Assembly: GCF_029892105.1 (NCBI RefSeq)
Contig: NZ_JARZAJ010000001.1
Coordinates: 124,001 to 188,000, forward strand
Source of the DNA: Kitasatospora sp. GP82
GTDB taxonomy: Bacteria > Actinomycetota > Actinomycetes > Streptomycetales > Streptomycetaceae
Direction of reading: 5' to 3'
DNA: 64,000 nucleotides
Shown: positions 7,401 to 14,624 of the stretch, one piece after another
Numbering within the stretch: the first letter of the stretch is position 1
How the letters are laid out: each line of letters begins with the position of its first letter
Position numbers and translations under genes: made by a program
The notes under the pieces: model-generated
Database searches by the model: none
Told to the model about the DNA's origin: nothing
The model's input: the letters and a program-made list of their open reading frames with translations, nothing else

Positions 7401-10126
7401 GTCAGGTCATCGAGGTTCTGGGTGCGCAGCTCGGCGAGTCGACCGGCGGCCATCCGGTGGGCTTCCCGGCGAAGGCCGGACCAGCGCGCCCACTCGGCGT
7501 CGCGCAGCGTGCGCCAGTCGGGGGGAAGGGCCCGGATCCCGGCGGGAGCCGCTGGCACCAGCCCCTGCTCCAGGGCCTCCACCAGGCTGTCGGCCAGGTG
7601 GAGGTCACCGCGCTCGGCATAGGCGGTGACGACGGAACGGATGTTGACCGGCGCGAGCAGCAAGGCCACGGCTTCGGCGAAGCCGGGCTCGCTCGGCAGC
7701 GGCAGACCGTCGCGCGAGCGCGGCAGGTCGAGCGCCGCCAGCAGCGCCTCGGTGCCCGGCGCGATGTCCAGTGCGGTGTCCAGGCGGGCCTCTCCCTCGG
7801 CGACGTCCAGCACCCGCAAGGGAACCGGCGCGCTGTCCTCGCCCAGGAACCACGCCCGCAGCCGGAGCAGCGCGGCGCCTTCGGGCCCTGGCAGCGCGGG
7901 CGCCTGCCGCACCTGGTCGACGGCGTGCCGGAGCGCGGTCACGGTGTCGCCAAGTTCCTCCGCCCCTGGCGCGGCCAGCGCGCGGGCCTGCGAGAGCAGG
8001 GTGACGACCTGCTCGATCCGGTTGAGCAGGGAGCGCTTCGCCTTGGCCTCGATCGGTTCCTTGGCCTGCTTGGGCGTCCGGATCGCTGCGTCGGCATCCT
8101 CGATGATGCGCTCGGAGGCGTCCCGCTTACGGAAGGTCTCCCATGCCTCCTCCAGGACTGAGGTGTCCGCCTCTTCGGCCGCCCACGCGCGCACGGCCGC
8201 CAGCGCCCGGCCGAGCGGCTGCTCCGCGCCGATCAGCCGGTTCTGCACCTGGGTCGCTCGGGCATAGCCGATCTTCTTCAGCGGCAGGCTCGTCGCCAGC
8301 TCGGCGGCTGCCGCGGCGATGCCGGTCCGAGTGAGGATCGGTTCCGCGTCACGGCGCGGGTGCAGAGTCGCCGGATCGAAGCGCTGGTAGCGCCGCAGCA
8401 CGTCGACCGCGCACTCCAGCAGTCGGCCCCAGGGCCCGGGCACGAGGGCCGACGGGTCCGTCTGCAGCAGGAGGTCGTTCGGCCAACCCGCCACCAAGCC
8501 GGCCCGGAGCGATGCCACAGTGGCCAGGATGAGCGCCGGACGGTCGCCCTGTAGGGCCTCCAGGTCTGGCACGAATCGGGTCATCACCGGGGTGGCCTCT
8601 TCGGCGAGGTCGCAAGAGAAGGCGGCGTCCGTGAACGCGAGGCTCTCGGCTCGGTGCGCGGGTTCGGCCGACCCCAGGGTCAGCCAGTACGCCTCCTGGA
8701 AGCGGCGCGCGGTCACCAGCCGCTCGACGGGAGAAGCCTCGGCCGCGACGTTCTCGTCGTCCTGGGTGCTCTGCCACGCCAGGTAGGCGGTCTCCTCGGT
8801 GCCCGGTTCGTCTGCCGGCTCCGCTGTGGAATTCTCCAGGCCCGGGACGTCCGCAAGGGGCTCAGGGGCGGCGGTCGGGAGTTCAGGAGTGGCAGGGGTT
8901 TCCGCCACGGCCTCCGGCGGGAACGGCTGCTCGGCCTCGGGCTGCGGCGTCGGCGGTTCGGGTGCGGTCTCGGACGCGGACCGGGTGGGTTCCTCGACCT
9001 CCTCGCCGGGCTTCTCGTCGACCCGCTCGTCGACCGGCTCCGAGTCCGCAGTGGTGGGCCCGTTTTCGGCAGCTGGCTCTTCGGCGGGGACGGCGGGCAG
9101 GGCCTCAGTTGGCCCGGCGTCGCCGCCCAGGCTCGCGATCTCGTCGTCGAGTGCGTGCAACGAGGCTCTCAGCGTCTCCAGGTAGACGCCGCCGCTGTCC
9201 TGCCCGGCCTGCTCGACGATCTTCAGCAACGTCTCCCGCTGCGTCTCCAGCAGCGTGAGCCGTGCGGCGCGTGCGGCCCGTTCCTCAGCCTCGGCGCGCA
9301 GTCCCTCTACCGAGGCATGAAGCCCCGCGAACCCTTCGTCGGCGTTCCACCCTAGGCCGACCACTGCGGTCCTATCCGCCAGTGCGGCCCGCTCGGTCGA
9401 CCAGGCGGCCGCCTCGTCCAGTACGCCCTCGGGCAGCCCGAGCCCGGCGCGGACCCGATCGGCAGCCTGGCCGAGGCGTTCGGCGACCGAGCTCGAACGC
9501 TCGCGCAGCGAGCGTGCCAGGTCGGCGAGTTCGGTCCAGTCAGGGACCGGCAGGTCGTCCTCTGCCAACAGTTTCTCCTCCTCGTCCTGCTCGGATATTT
9601 CCGTCATGTGGTTGTCGGTATCGGCGGCGGCATGCATGCTGTCGACGGAGTGGCAGCCAACCTCGCCCTGGCGGCAGCGGCACGGCACCTCGGGTCGGGC
9701 TGCGGCTTCAAGCAGGGTCCCCCAGTTCTGTGAGACCAGGTTGGCCGTCGGGCCGTTCTCGGAGAGCAGCCCGTAAAGCGTCAGGCGGGCGAGTACCGGC
9801 TCCAGGAAGCCGATCATCGCCTCCAGCTCCTCGGCACCGGGGTTGGCACACGTTTCCTGCGGATAGCCACCGCAGTGATGGAGCCGATGCCTCGCGAACC
9901 GCGTCGCGGCGTTGGCGATCTCCTTGAGGTCCTTCGTGGGCGCGCGACTCAGCCAGACCCGAACCGTCAGGAGTTCGCGCTGGCCAGCCCGGCGAACCCC
10001 GTTCCGGCGAGCGCCCGCCACCCGCGCCCAGTAGGGCAGCGGGCCGGGGGCGAGGATCAGTTCTCGTAACTCGGCGTCGGTCAGGCTGGTAATCCAGACT
10101 CTGAGGTCCCCACCCGATATTGCCAT
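4427..10126 (-). CDS. Giant ORC/AAA-like P-loop ATPase with winged-helix segments (putative defence sensor)
   Basis: 1,899 residues from ATG 10126; an in-frame start at 10222 would add 32 residues that look non-coding. Visible parts in order: an N-terminal segment with two Cys/His-rich patches, HHCGGYPQETC and CRCRQGEVGCH (about 80-155); a charged helical, probably coiled-coil region (about 205-345); an acidic Pro/Glu linker (about 345-480); a long helical region (about 480-1190); then a box FYGR, Walker A GGRQLGKSALL (about 1242-1253) and Walker B VLVLADEADAF (about 1327-1337), as in ORC/Cdc6-type ATPases. A winged-helix-like segment follows (about 1502-1580), then an alpha/beta region and a second helix-turn-helix near the C-terminus. 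It lies next to a restriction system and is coupled to a HEPN-like gene. Sensing and signalling to that effector is inferred. Confidence 0.7.
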   Translation of the reverse strand: MAISGGDLRVWITSLTDAELRELILAPGPLPYWARVAGARRNGVRRAGQRELLTVRVWLSRAPTKDLKEIANAATRFARHRLHHCGGYPQETCANPGAEELEAMIGFLEPVLARLTLYGLLSENGPTANLVSQNWGTLLEAAARPEVPCRCRQGEVGCHSVDSMHAAADTDNHMTEISEQDEEEKLLAEDDLPVPDWTELADLARSLRERSSSVAERLGQAADRVRAGLGLPEGVLDEAAAWSTERAALADRTAVVGLGWNADEGFAGLHASVEGLRAEAEERAARAARLTLLETQRETLLKIVEQAGQDSGGVYLETLRASLHALDDEIASLGGDAGPTEALPAVPAEEPAAENGPTTADSEPVDERVDEKPGEEVEEPTRSASETAPEPPTPQPEAEQPFPPEAVAETPATPELPTAAPEPLADVPGLENSTAEPADEPGTEETAYLAWQSTQDDENVAAEASPVERLVTARRFQEAYWLTLGSAEPAHRAESLAFTDAAFSCDLAEEATPVMTRFVPDLEALQGDRPALILATVASLRAGLVAGWPNDLLLQTDPSALVPGPWGRLLECAVDVLRRYQRFDPATLHPRRDAEPILTRTGIAAAAAELATSLPLKKIGYARATQVQNRLIGAEQPLGRALAAVRAWAAEEADTSVLEEAWETFRKRDASERIIEDADAAIRTPKQAKEPIEAKAKRSLLNRIEQVVTLLSQARALAAPGAEELGDTVTALRHAVDQVRQAPALPGPEGAALLRLRAWFLGEDSAPVPLRVLDVAEGEARLDTALDIAPGTEALLAALDLPRSRDGLPLPSEPGFAEAVALLLAPVNIRSVVTAYAERGDLHLADSLVEALEQGLVPAAPAGIRALPPDWRTLRDAEWARWSGLRREAHRMAAGRLAELRTQNLDDLTERELVGRLEHLEQPTPDGAFRAAVEDIRRLEQELDERLQAYLARLYEQLDSLVISEQDHKRLTELLRAGDTVTAEECLALLREGSALPDWSSVDWGDELRQFMAGLETVRSSKAGAQGYSARPWAELYADGQPLTEGSRIGLESWDALCKPTTRGSEWQKHVPSVLRVLGLEGRTPTRDDHQQVRGILRLTAKLAANEAAPGYVAALGSAAITYTVLVVADELRGRSPLELLRNETGACIILYLYPLGLAGRRVMATHARTSSQQALVVDPAVFGWTAARSPRSFRAAQRVTLPWTAFTPYTPFVAGLVPPEVFYGRSKEMATVVDPLGALFLYGGRQLGKSALLRKVEATFPMTPERKAIYLDLKARGVGEAEPADRIWSVLSAELKRVGVLGPKVSSEVSADVLLDHVRRWLEENRERRVLVLADEADAFLTADSKAVHGRGGEGTFANVARLKGLMDSTDRRFKIVFAGLHQVQRFSHLSNVPLAHGGPDVLIGPLKPAEAQRLVVEPMAAFGYRFERPDLVWRVLAATNYQACLVQIFCDRLVAALREKPLGSAQWPITVTEEDIRAVTGSAQVHRNIAERLRITINLEDRYRVLALVIALRSGDDRFQRGYDADYLLSEAKRHWPDGFNKLTASDVKIYLDEMVGLGLLVQEADRRNYAVRSPNVVRMLGTREDLELELRQTEFSLPYDYNPRFSRRLVGSDPHGVARYSPLTEQQLYEATSPGATVVCLTKAHGPELVTLAISSYADARGLTVHTAGPDDLAGVLTRDARSRQPSVVLADVRTCGLEVLRQAVEKLHAHMSHGSGAPHRAAVLVVDPMTWLGFGDERVTSVLRPERWNADSLRAWPECPFDTPDKRRRLADATGGWPSVVERTVHQATRGGATLEAALDQVTAYFAQPGNAADHLARVELDQDVIEPLSVWAEYVEAGEGCGHADIAAVTGLELDEVRRLTSRLTNHGVLDDSEDGYALDLITFQALGVVRRGV

Positions 10127-10601
10127 GCCGGGATCCTGCCAGATCGTCCTCTCTTCGGAACAGTCGGGCCGTGATTCGAATTGACGACCGATCAGCTTGC
10201 TCGTCGGAGTGAATGCCGCCAAGGCGGCCCCCGTGCGAGGCCCTCCGCCGTGCAGCGACTTGCGGGCTTCAGACTCTGAAGATCTCGGCGGGGGCGCAGG
10301 GTGAGGTCAGATCCTCGGGAGCCGTCCTCGCGCGCCAAAGTGCAGATCGCCTGTCTGGCCGAGGGGGAAGGCGGTGCTGGACCGAGCTGGCGGCAAGGTG
10401 ACGGTCTCAAACGTGCGTTCAACGCCGCGTTCACGCCCGCCGAGCTAGCACCCCCATGCGAGCTCCCGGGGCGCACAACGGCCGTCCTCGTAGACCGGAC
10501 CTCAGGCGCTCCCGCTCGTTGAACGGGCCGAGCGCAGGCGCGTTTGCAGGGCCGGGCCCGCAGTCGCGAGGTTGAAGCGGAATCCGTCGCAGTCCGCGTA
10601 C

Positions 10602-10738
10602 AGTCCGCAGGACACCCGATTGCGACCGTCGTAGGCCATCGCTGGCCAACCAAGAAATGCCTGGTCGGAGGCGTGATCGACCTCTCGCCGCAGGTCAGGT
10701 TCGGCCGTCATATGTTCCGCTTCAACGTCTGACGCCGC
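10602..10738. repeat. Direct repeat copy B (imperfect, about 137 bp)
   Basis: Partner of 2790-2916, in the same orientation, with about 10 extra bases after the block GACCGTCG. It lies 476 bases upstream of the ATPase start codon. Together the copies enclose the whole ATPase/HEPN module and nothing else recognisable. Neither an integrase nor a tRNA is visible nearby, so site-specific integration is not supported directly; homologous deletion between copies would remove the module cleanly. Confidence 0.8.
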
Positions 10739-10778
10739 ACTTCGGTGATCCGGCGGATGCCGGATCAACCGGATCAGA

Positions 10779-10810
10779 AGGGGGCCGAGTCCATTGGGAC
10801 TCGGCCCCCT
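10779..10810 (-). terminator. Strong hairpin terminator of the secreted-protein gene
   Basis: A perfect 14-bp stem (10779-10792 with 10797-10810) closes a 4-nt loop. It starts 6 nt beyond the stop codon of the leftward gene at 10816. There is no long U-tract, which is normal for terminators in high-GC actinomycetes. Confidence 0.8.
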
Positions 10811-10815
10811 CGGGG

Positions 10816-11238
10816 TCAGCGCACGTGGACGGACGTGACCTCGGTGGTGCGGGCGACGTACGGGTGGCCGCCCTTCAGGCCGTCGACGCCGTAGAGCACA
10901 CCACGGAACTGCAGAGTCCCTCGGTGAGTGGCCTTGACCTGCGCATCGACCCTGGCATCACGTACGTTGACGTACGTGATGGGGCCGCACTTGACGGTGT
11001 GCCAGGCACCGTGCGTGCCGACGCGCTCCTGCGCGCACAACTTGCCGAAAGGCACGCCGTCGTCGCCGGCGTCCCCCTTGAGGTGGATGCTGTGGCCCAG
11101 GCTCACGGTGCCCGGTGACACCTTGAGCTCGGCACTGCCCTTGGCGAGCGCGGGCGTCACCGCGACCGCGAGCGAGGCCACGCCCAGTGCGCCGACCACG
11201 GCCATACGTGCCGCGCTGCGCTTCAGACGGTTTGTCAT
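10816..11238 (-). CDS. Small secreted protein of unknown function
   Basis: 140 residues from ATG 11238, preceded by GGGGGAG with 7-nt spacing. The N-terminus has basic residues, a hydrophobic core (AVVGALGVASLAVAV) and a likely cleavage after PALA, a Sec signal peptide. The mature part of about 105 residues is beta-rich in appearance and contains two cysteines (in KLCAQE and VKCGPI) that could form a disulfide outside the cell. It resembles the many small secreted hypothetical proteins of streptomycetes. I do not recognise a domain. It is monocistronic, with its own terminator. Confidence 0.75.
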   Translation of the reverse strand: MTNRLKRSAARMAVVGALGVASLAVAVTPALAKGSAELKVSPGTVSLGHSIHLKGDAGDDGVPFGKLCAQERVGTHGAWHTVKCGPITYVNVRDARVDAQVKATHRGTLQFRGVLYGVDGLKGGHPYVARTTEVTSVHVR

Positions 11239-11504
11239 CGATATCTCCCCCTGTGAGTCCGACAGTTCGGTCCGCGCGCCGCACCTCGGTTTCCCCCTCG
11301 GCGCGGGGCGCTGTCACGAGCAGGCCACAGCGTACGGCAGTTCGACAGGAGCGGCCGGGCAGTGGCGGGTCCGGCGGCCTCGTGAGACGAGGCAGAGGCC
11401 GTACCGGGTAGGACGAGGAGGGAGAGTCCGCAGTTGCGTTCGAACGGCTGATGATTCGCCAAGGAGCTCGGTGTGCCCAGCCGGTGCACCCGTGTTCGGT
11501 GCGT

Positions 11505-12332
11505 CTAGAAGCCGGTGTCGTAGGTGTAGAACTTGGTGTGGTCGAGCAGGTCGGCCGGGGTGACGTTGTTCCACGGCTTCATGGTGTCGTTGAGGTCGAC
11601 GACGTCCGGGGTGTTGCCGGTCGGCAGGTAGCCCTGGCCGGGGTGGCGGGACTGCCACTCGGCCCACAGCTTGTCGATGAAGCAGTGGTGCAGCCAGAAG
11701 GCCGGGTCATTGGGCGACATCCCGGTGGCCATGTGGCCGCCGATCCAGACGTGGACCCGGTTGTGCAGGTTGACGCCCCGCCAGCCCTCGAGGTTGTTGC
11801 GGAAGCCGTCGGAGGAGCTGTTCCACGGGGCGGCGTCGTAGGTGGCCATGGCCAGCACGGAGTCGGCCTCGGCCTTGGTGGGCAGTGCGGCGACCGCTCC
11901 GCCGAGGTTGCGGCGCAGGTAGGAGCGGCTGTCGGGACGGACGGTGAGGGCCCACTTGCCGCTGCTGAACGCGAACGGCCCCGTGGTGACCTGGCCGTCG
12001 CTGCTGCGGCCGGTGCCGCCCAGGAAGTCGGCGCCCCAGAGCGAGGAGTTGGCGGTGCGGTCGGCCGTCCAGTCCCAGTAGGGGAGGTTGACGGCGGGGT
12101 TGATGCTCTGGAGTTCCTGCTCGAACTGGAGCAGGAACCTGCGGTGCCAGGGCAGGAAGGACGGCGAGCGGTGTCCGGTCCGTTCGCCGTTGTCGGTGTC
12201 GCTGACGATGAAGGTGTTGTGGGTGCTGACGAAGGAGTCGTAGCGCCCCAGGCGCTTGAGCTCCAGGACGGCGTCGACGAAGTCGCGCTTCTCCTTGGCC
12301 GTCAGGGTCGCCTGGTTCTTACGGACTGCCAT
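11505..12332 (-). CDS. melC2: Tyrosinase MelC2 (melanin formation)
   Basis: 275 residues. A type-3 copper monooxygenase that oxidises tyrosine to L-DOPA and dopaquinone, the first steps of melanin. All six copper ligands are visible at the family positions: CuA His38, His54, His63 and CuB His190, His194, His216 (in NLHNRVH and FWLHHCF). The length is standard for Streptomyces MelC2. The protein has no signal peptide of its own; in this family it is exported by piggyback on MelC1. The ribosome site AGAGGAT precedes ATG. It is the second gene of the melC operon, 83 nt after melC1. No defect is seen, so the strain should be able to make melanin. Confidence 0.97.
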   Translation of the reverse strand: MAVRKNQATLTAKEKRDFVDAVLELKRLGRYDSFVSTHNTFIVSDTDNGERTGHRSPSFLPWHRRFLLQFEQELQSINPAVNLPYWDWTADRTANSSLWGADFLGGTGRSSDGQVTTGPFAFSSGKWALTVRPDSRSYLRRNLGGAVAALPTKAEADSVLAMATYDAAPWNSSSDGFRNNLEGWRGVNLHNRVHVWIGGHMATGMSPNDPAFWLHHCFIDKLWAEWQSRHPGQGYLPTGNTPDVVDLNDTMKPWNNVTPADLLDHTKFYTYDTGF

Positions 12333-12415
12333 GGGTGATCCTCTTGGGTTCGTGCTGTCAGGGGCCGGGTGGTGGCTCGGTCGCTGTGCGGCTCGGTTGC
12401 TCGGTGGTTCGCGGC

Positions 12416-12841
12416 TCAGGTGAGCGGGAGCAGCTCGGCACCCTGGAGATCGAGTACGGCGGCACGGGCGAGCGAGCGCGGCGTGGCATGGGTCTGGTAG
12501 TGGTTCACCACGCTGATCCAGGTGCCGTCGGCGTTGCGCATGACGTGCAGTTCCTGACCGTCCACCAGAACCTGGTAGCCGCCGCCGTGGTGTCCGCTGT
12601 GGTCACTGCCGTGCCCGGCGGCCAGCGGCCTGCCCTGGATCCGGCGGCCCTGGTACACCTCGTCGAACCCGTCGCCGGCGCCCGGGTCGGCGGCCACCGC
12701 GGACTGCCCGTTCGGCCCGGTGAAGCCGATCACGGCCGTACCGACGGCAGCGGTGAGCGCGACGCCCGCGCCCTGCAGCATGCGACGCCGGGTCAGCTCG
12801 GACGAGCTCCCGCGATCGGGCATGGCGCTGTTTTCGGACAT
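12416..12841 (-). CDS. melC1: Tyrosinase copper chaperone/cofactor MelC1
   Basis: 141 residues. It binds apo-tyrosinase, delivers copper and carries it out of the cell. The N-terminus has a Tat-type signal, [10 protein letters not shown], followed by a hydrophobic stretch and AVAADPG near the likely cleavage. A histidine-rich loop, [13 protein letters not shown], probably handles copper. The C-terminal part, with [10 protein letters not shown] and the motif around NHYQTHATP, is typical of the MelC1 family. It is the first gene of the operon, followed by melC2. AGGGGGG lies about 10 nt before the ATG. The Tat motif is TRRRM, slightly degenerate but acceptable. Confidence 0.95.
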   Translation of the reverse strand: MSENSAMPDRGSSSELTRRRMLQGAGVALTAAVGTAVIGFTGPNGQSAVAADPGAGDGFDEVYQGRRIQGRPLAAGHGSDHSGHHGGGYQVLVDGQELHVMRNADGTWISVVNHYQTHATPRSLARAAVLDLQGAELLPLT

Positions 12842-13156
12842 GGCTGAGTACCCCCCTGTGATGGTTGCCTGAGTGACGGATCGCCGGCCCGGCAGGTGTG
12901 TGCCGAAGACGTGTGCGAAAGATCGGGATCCGTGGACTCATGCTTACAGAACGGGCAAGACTGCCGGAACGGCCGATCGGCGGGGGTTGGGCGGTTGTCC
13001 ATATTTCCGGACATGCTGCGCCGAATGTTGCATCCTGCACCAGTCAAGGACTTCTCTGAAGATGGTAATCAGAAGTGCATTTGACGGCATATTTTTCGGC
13101 AAAATGCCTGCTTGGCAGGAAATTATTCGGCAGCTACGCGCGTCATGTGACCGGCC
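12842..13156. other. melC upstream region with TGTCC-N8-GGACA inverted repeat
   Basis: About 315 bases without a gene. The part nearest 13060-13130 is unusually AT-rich for this genome and could hold the melC promoter. An inverted repeat, TGTCC-N8-GGACA (12996-13013), overlaps a minus-strand TGTCCGGAAATAT (13001-13014) that resembles sites upstream of the oligopeptide operons. Confidence 0.4.
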
Positions 13157-13354
13157 TTACGGTTCCAGGATGGCGTGAAGCCGCAGGTCCGGGCGGCTGG
13201 AAAGGACTTTGCGGACCTCGGCCCGTCGAGGCCGTCGGCCGTCGCCCAGCGGCACCGGCAACGGTCCACCACGGCATCGGAGTTGACCAGGATGCCGTCC
13301 GTGTCGAGCAGGAGCGCGCGGGCGCCGAGGGTGGTCGGCGCGGCGCTGGGCGTA
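13157..13354 (-). pseudogene. Remnant of a HAD-family sugar phosphatase
   Basis: The minus strand encodes ARALLLDTDGILVNSDAVVD followed by RCRCRWATADGLD, which closely resembles the N-terminus of streptomycete HAD phosphatases (usually LLLDMDGTLVNSDAVVE). After GLD the frame shifts: one base over, AEVRKVLSSRPDLRLHAI is readable and then stops at TAA (13157-13159). The catalytic DxDGT has become DTDGI, and the remaining 150 or so residues of the family are missing. It appears decayed and lies immediately downstream of the deaminase gene on the same strand. The upstream limit is approximate. Confidence 0.6.
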
Positions 13355-13405
13355 CGGGCTCCTCGGGTGGCTTGGCCGGTTCTGTTCCTCAGGGGTGGGG
13401 AACGC

Positions 13406-13858
13406 TCAGCCGAGCAGATGGGCATTGACCGCCCGCGCCGCTTCGGCCAGTTCGGGCAGTTCCACGATCGTCACTCCGGCCGAGATGAGCAGCGCCGTCC
13501 CCTGGCAGGCGGTCACGAAGAGATCCGGCTCCCGCCAGGCGACGACCACCCGGGGGATGCCTGCTGCGATGATCAACTGGGCGCAGGTGCGCGGCCGGGA
13601 GGCGCGCTGCCCGCAGGGCTCCAGCGAGCTGTAGATGGTCGCGGTGCGCAGTCGGGGATCGTCGGCGGGCAGCTTGGCGAGCGCGGCCTCTTCGGCGTGG
13701 TTGTGCGCGTCGATCTCCCGGCTGTAGCCCTCACTGAGCACCTCGCCGTCGGCGCCGACGAGCACTGCGCCGACGGAGAAGGCGGTCTTCGACGGCGGGC
13801 AGAGCCGGGAGAGTTCGACGGCGCGGGCGAGCCACTGCAGATCCTCGGGTGCGGTCAT
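13406..13858 (-). CDS. RibD-like/cytidine deaminase-fold zinc deaminase
   Basis: 150 residues from ATG 13858, overlapping the reductase stop by 4 nt (ATGA). The zinc-deaminase motifs are complete: His54-Ala-Glu56 and Pro81-Cys82 with Cys92 (EPCGQRASRPRTC). The pattern resembles the deaminase half of RibD, which removes the amino group of the 2,5-diamino-6-ribosylamino-pyrimidinone intermediate of riboflavin synthesis. The reductase half is encoded just upstream as a separate protein, so the pair may form a split RibD. A role in a specialised pathway using a similar pyrimidine is equally possible; no other rib gene is in view. Confidence 0.75.
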   Translation of the reverse strand: MTAPEDLQWLARAVELSRLCPPSKTAFSVGAVLVGADGEVLSEGYSREIDAHNHAEEAALAKLPADDPRLRTATIYSSLEPCGQRASRPRTCAQLIIAAGIPRVVVAWREPDLFVTACQGTALLISAGVTIVELPELAEAARAVNAHLLG

Positions 13859-14541
13859 GGGCTGGTCTCCTTGGGGGCGTACCGGAGCAGGACGACATCG
13901 CCCACCGTACGCGCCTCGACCAGCCTCATCCGCCGGGTGGGCCCGCCGGGATAGTCGGCCGGACCGGCGAAGCGGGGTGCGTCGCACTGGCCGACCAGCA
14001 GCGGTGCGACGGCGAGTTGCAGCTCGTCGGCGAGCCCCTGGGCGAGGAACTGGGTGTGGACGCTGCCGCCGCCCTCGACCATCAGCCGCCCGACGCCACG
14101 CGCGCCCAGGTCGTCCAGAACGGCGCCGAGTTCGACGTTCGCGCCGAGGCCGACGACCTCCGCCAGTCCGTCGAGCTCGGCGCCGAGCCGGGCCGCGGCA
14201 GCGTTCGTGGTGTAAGCGAGCTTCGCGCCGCCGGTGTGCCAGAAGTTGAGGTCGGCGGTGAGTGAACCGCTTGCGCTCAGGGTGACCTTGAGTGGGTACT
14301 CGGGCTTGCCTGCGGCGACCCGGTCGGCCCGTCGGGTGGCGGAGTTGACGAGCAGCCGGGGGTTGTCCCGGCGCAGGGTGTTGCCGCCGACCAGGATGGC
14401 GTCGCAGCCCGCCCGCAGCTCGTCCACCCGGTCGAAGTCCGCCGGGTTGGAGAGCAGCAGACGGTCGGGCGAGGCGTCGTCGAGGTAGCCGTCGACGGAC
14501 ATCGCGGCGCTCAGCAGGACGTAGGGGCGGCGTGCGGCCAC
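13855..14541 (-). CDS. RibD C-terminal (DHFR-fold) reductase
   Basis: 228 residues from GTG 14541, preceded by AAGGGAC. The fold is that of the RibD reductase domain / dihydrofolate-reductase-like family: an N-terminal YVLLSAAMSVDGYLDD strand, a middle DAILVGGNTLRRDNPRL and a late GRLMVEGGGSVHTQFL, the classic NADPH-binding and catalytic signature. In riboflavin synthesis this domain reduces the ribosylamino intermediate to a ribitylamino one with NADPH. It overlaps the deaminase gene by 4 nt, implying stoichiometric translation. It may serve bulk riboflavin synthesis or a secondary pathway. Confidence 0.85.
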   Translation of the reverse strand: MAARRPYVLLSAAMSVDGYLDDASPDRLLLSNPADFDRVDELRAGCDAILVGGNTLRRDNPRLLVNSATRRADRVAAGKPEYPLKVTLSASGSLTADLNFWHTGGAKLAYTTNAAAARLGAELDGLAEVVGLGANVELGAVLDDLGARGVGRLMVEGGGSVHTQFLAQGLADELQLAVAPLLVGQCDAPRFAGPADYPGGPTRRMRLVEARTVGDVVLLRYAPKETSP

Positions 14542-14624
14542 GAGGAGTCCCTTCCCTAGGAGTGGTGCCACGGTACGGCCCGGCGGGTGCTGTCCGCCCA
14601 TCGGCCCGGTGCGGCGGGGACGGG

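Larger units (their letters stand above)
10127..10815. other. Intergenic stretch upstream of the ATPase gene
   Basis: About 690 bases with no gene I can support. It must hold the promoter of the leftward ATPase gene. It also contains direct repeat copy B and the terminator of the secreted-protein gene. Frames crossing the repeat on the minus strand are open, but show no recognisable family and have no good ribosome binding site. Confidence 0.6.

Noticed and set aside
10502..10768. 88-residue minus-strand frame containing repeat copy B as a possible gene
   Set aside because: The reading across copy A is only partly preserved because of a length difference, no ribosome site is evident, and no family is recognised; the DNA repeat explains the similarity better.
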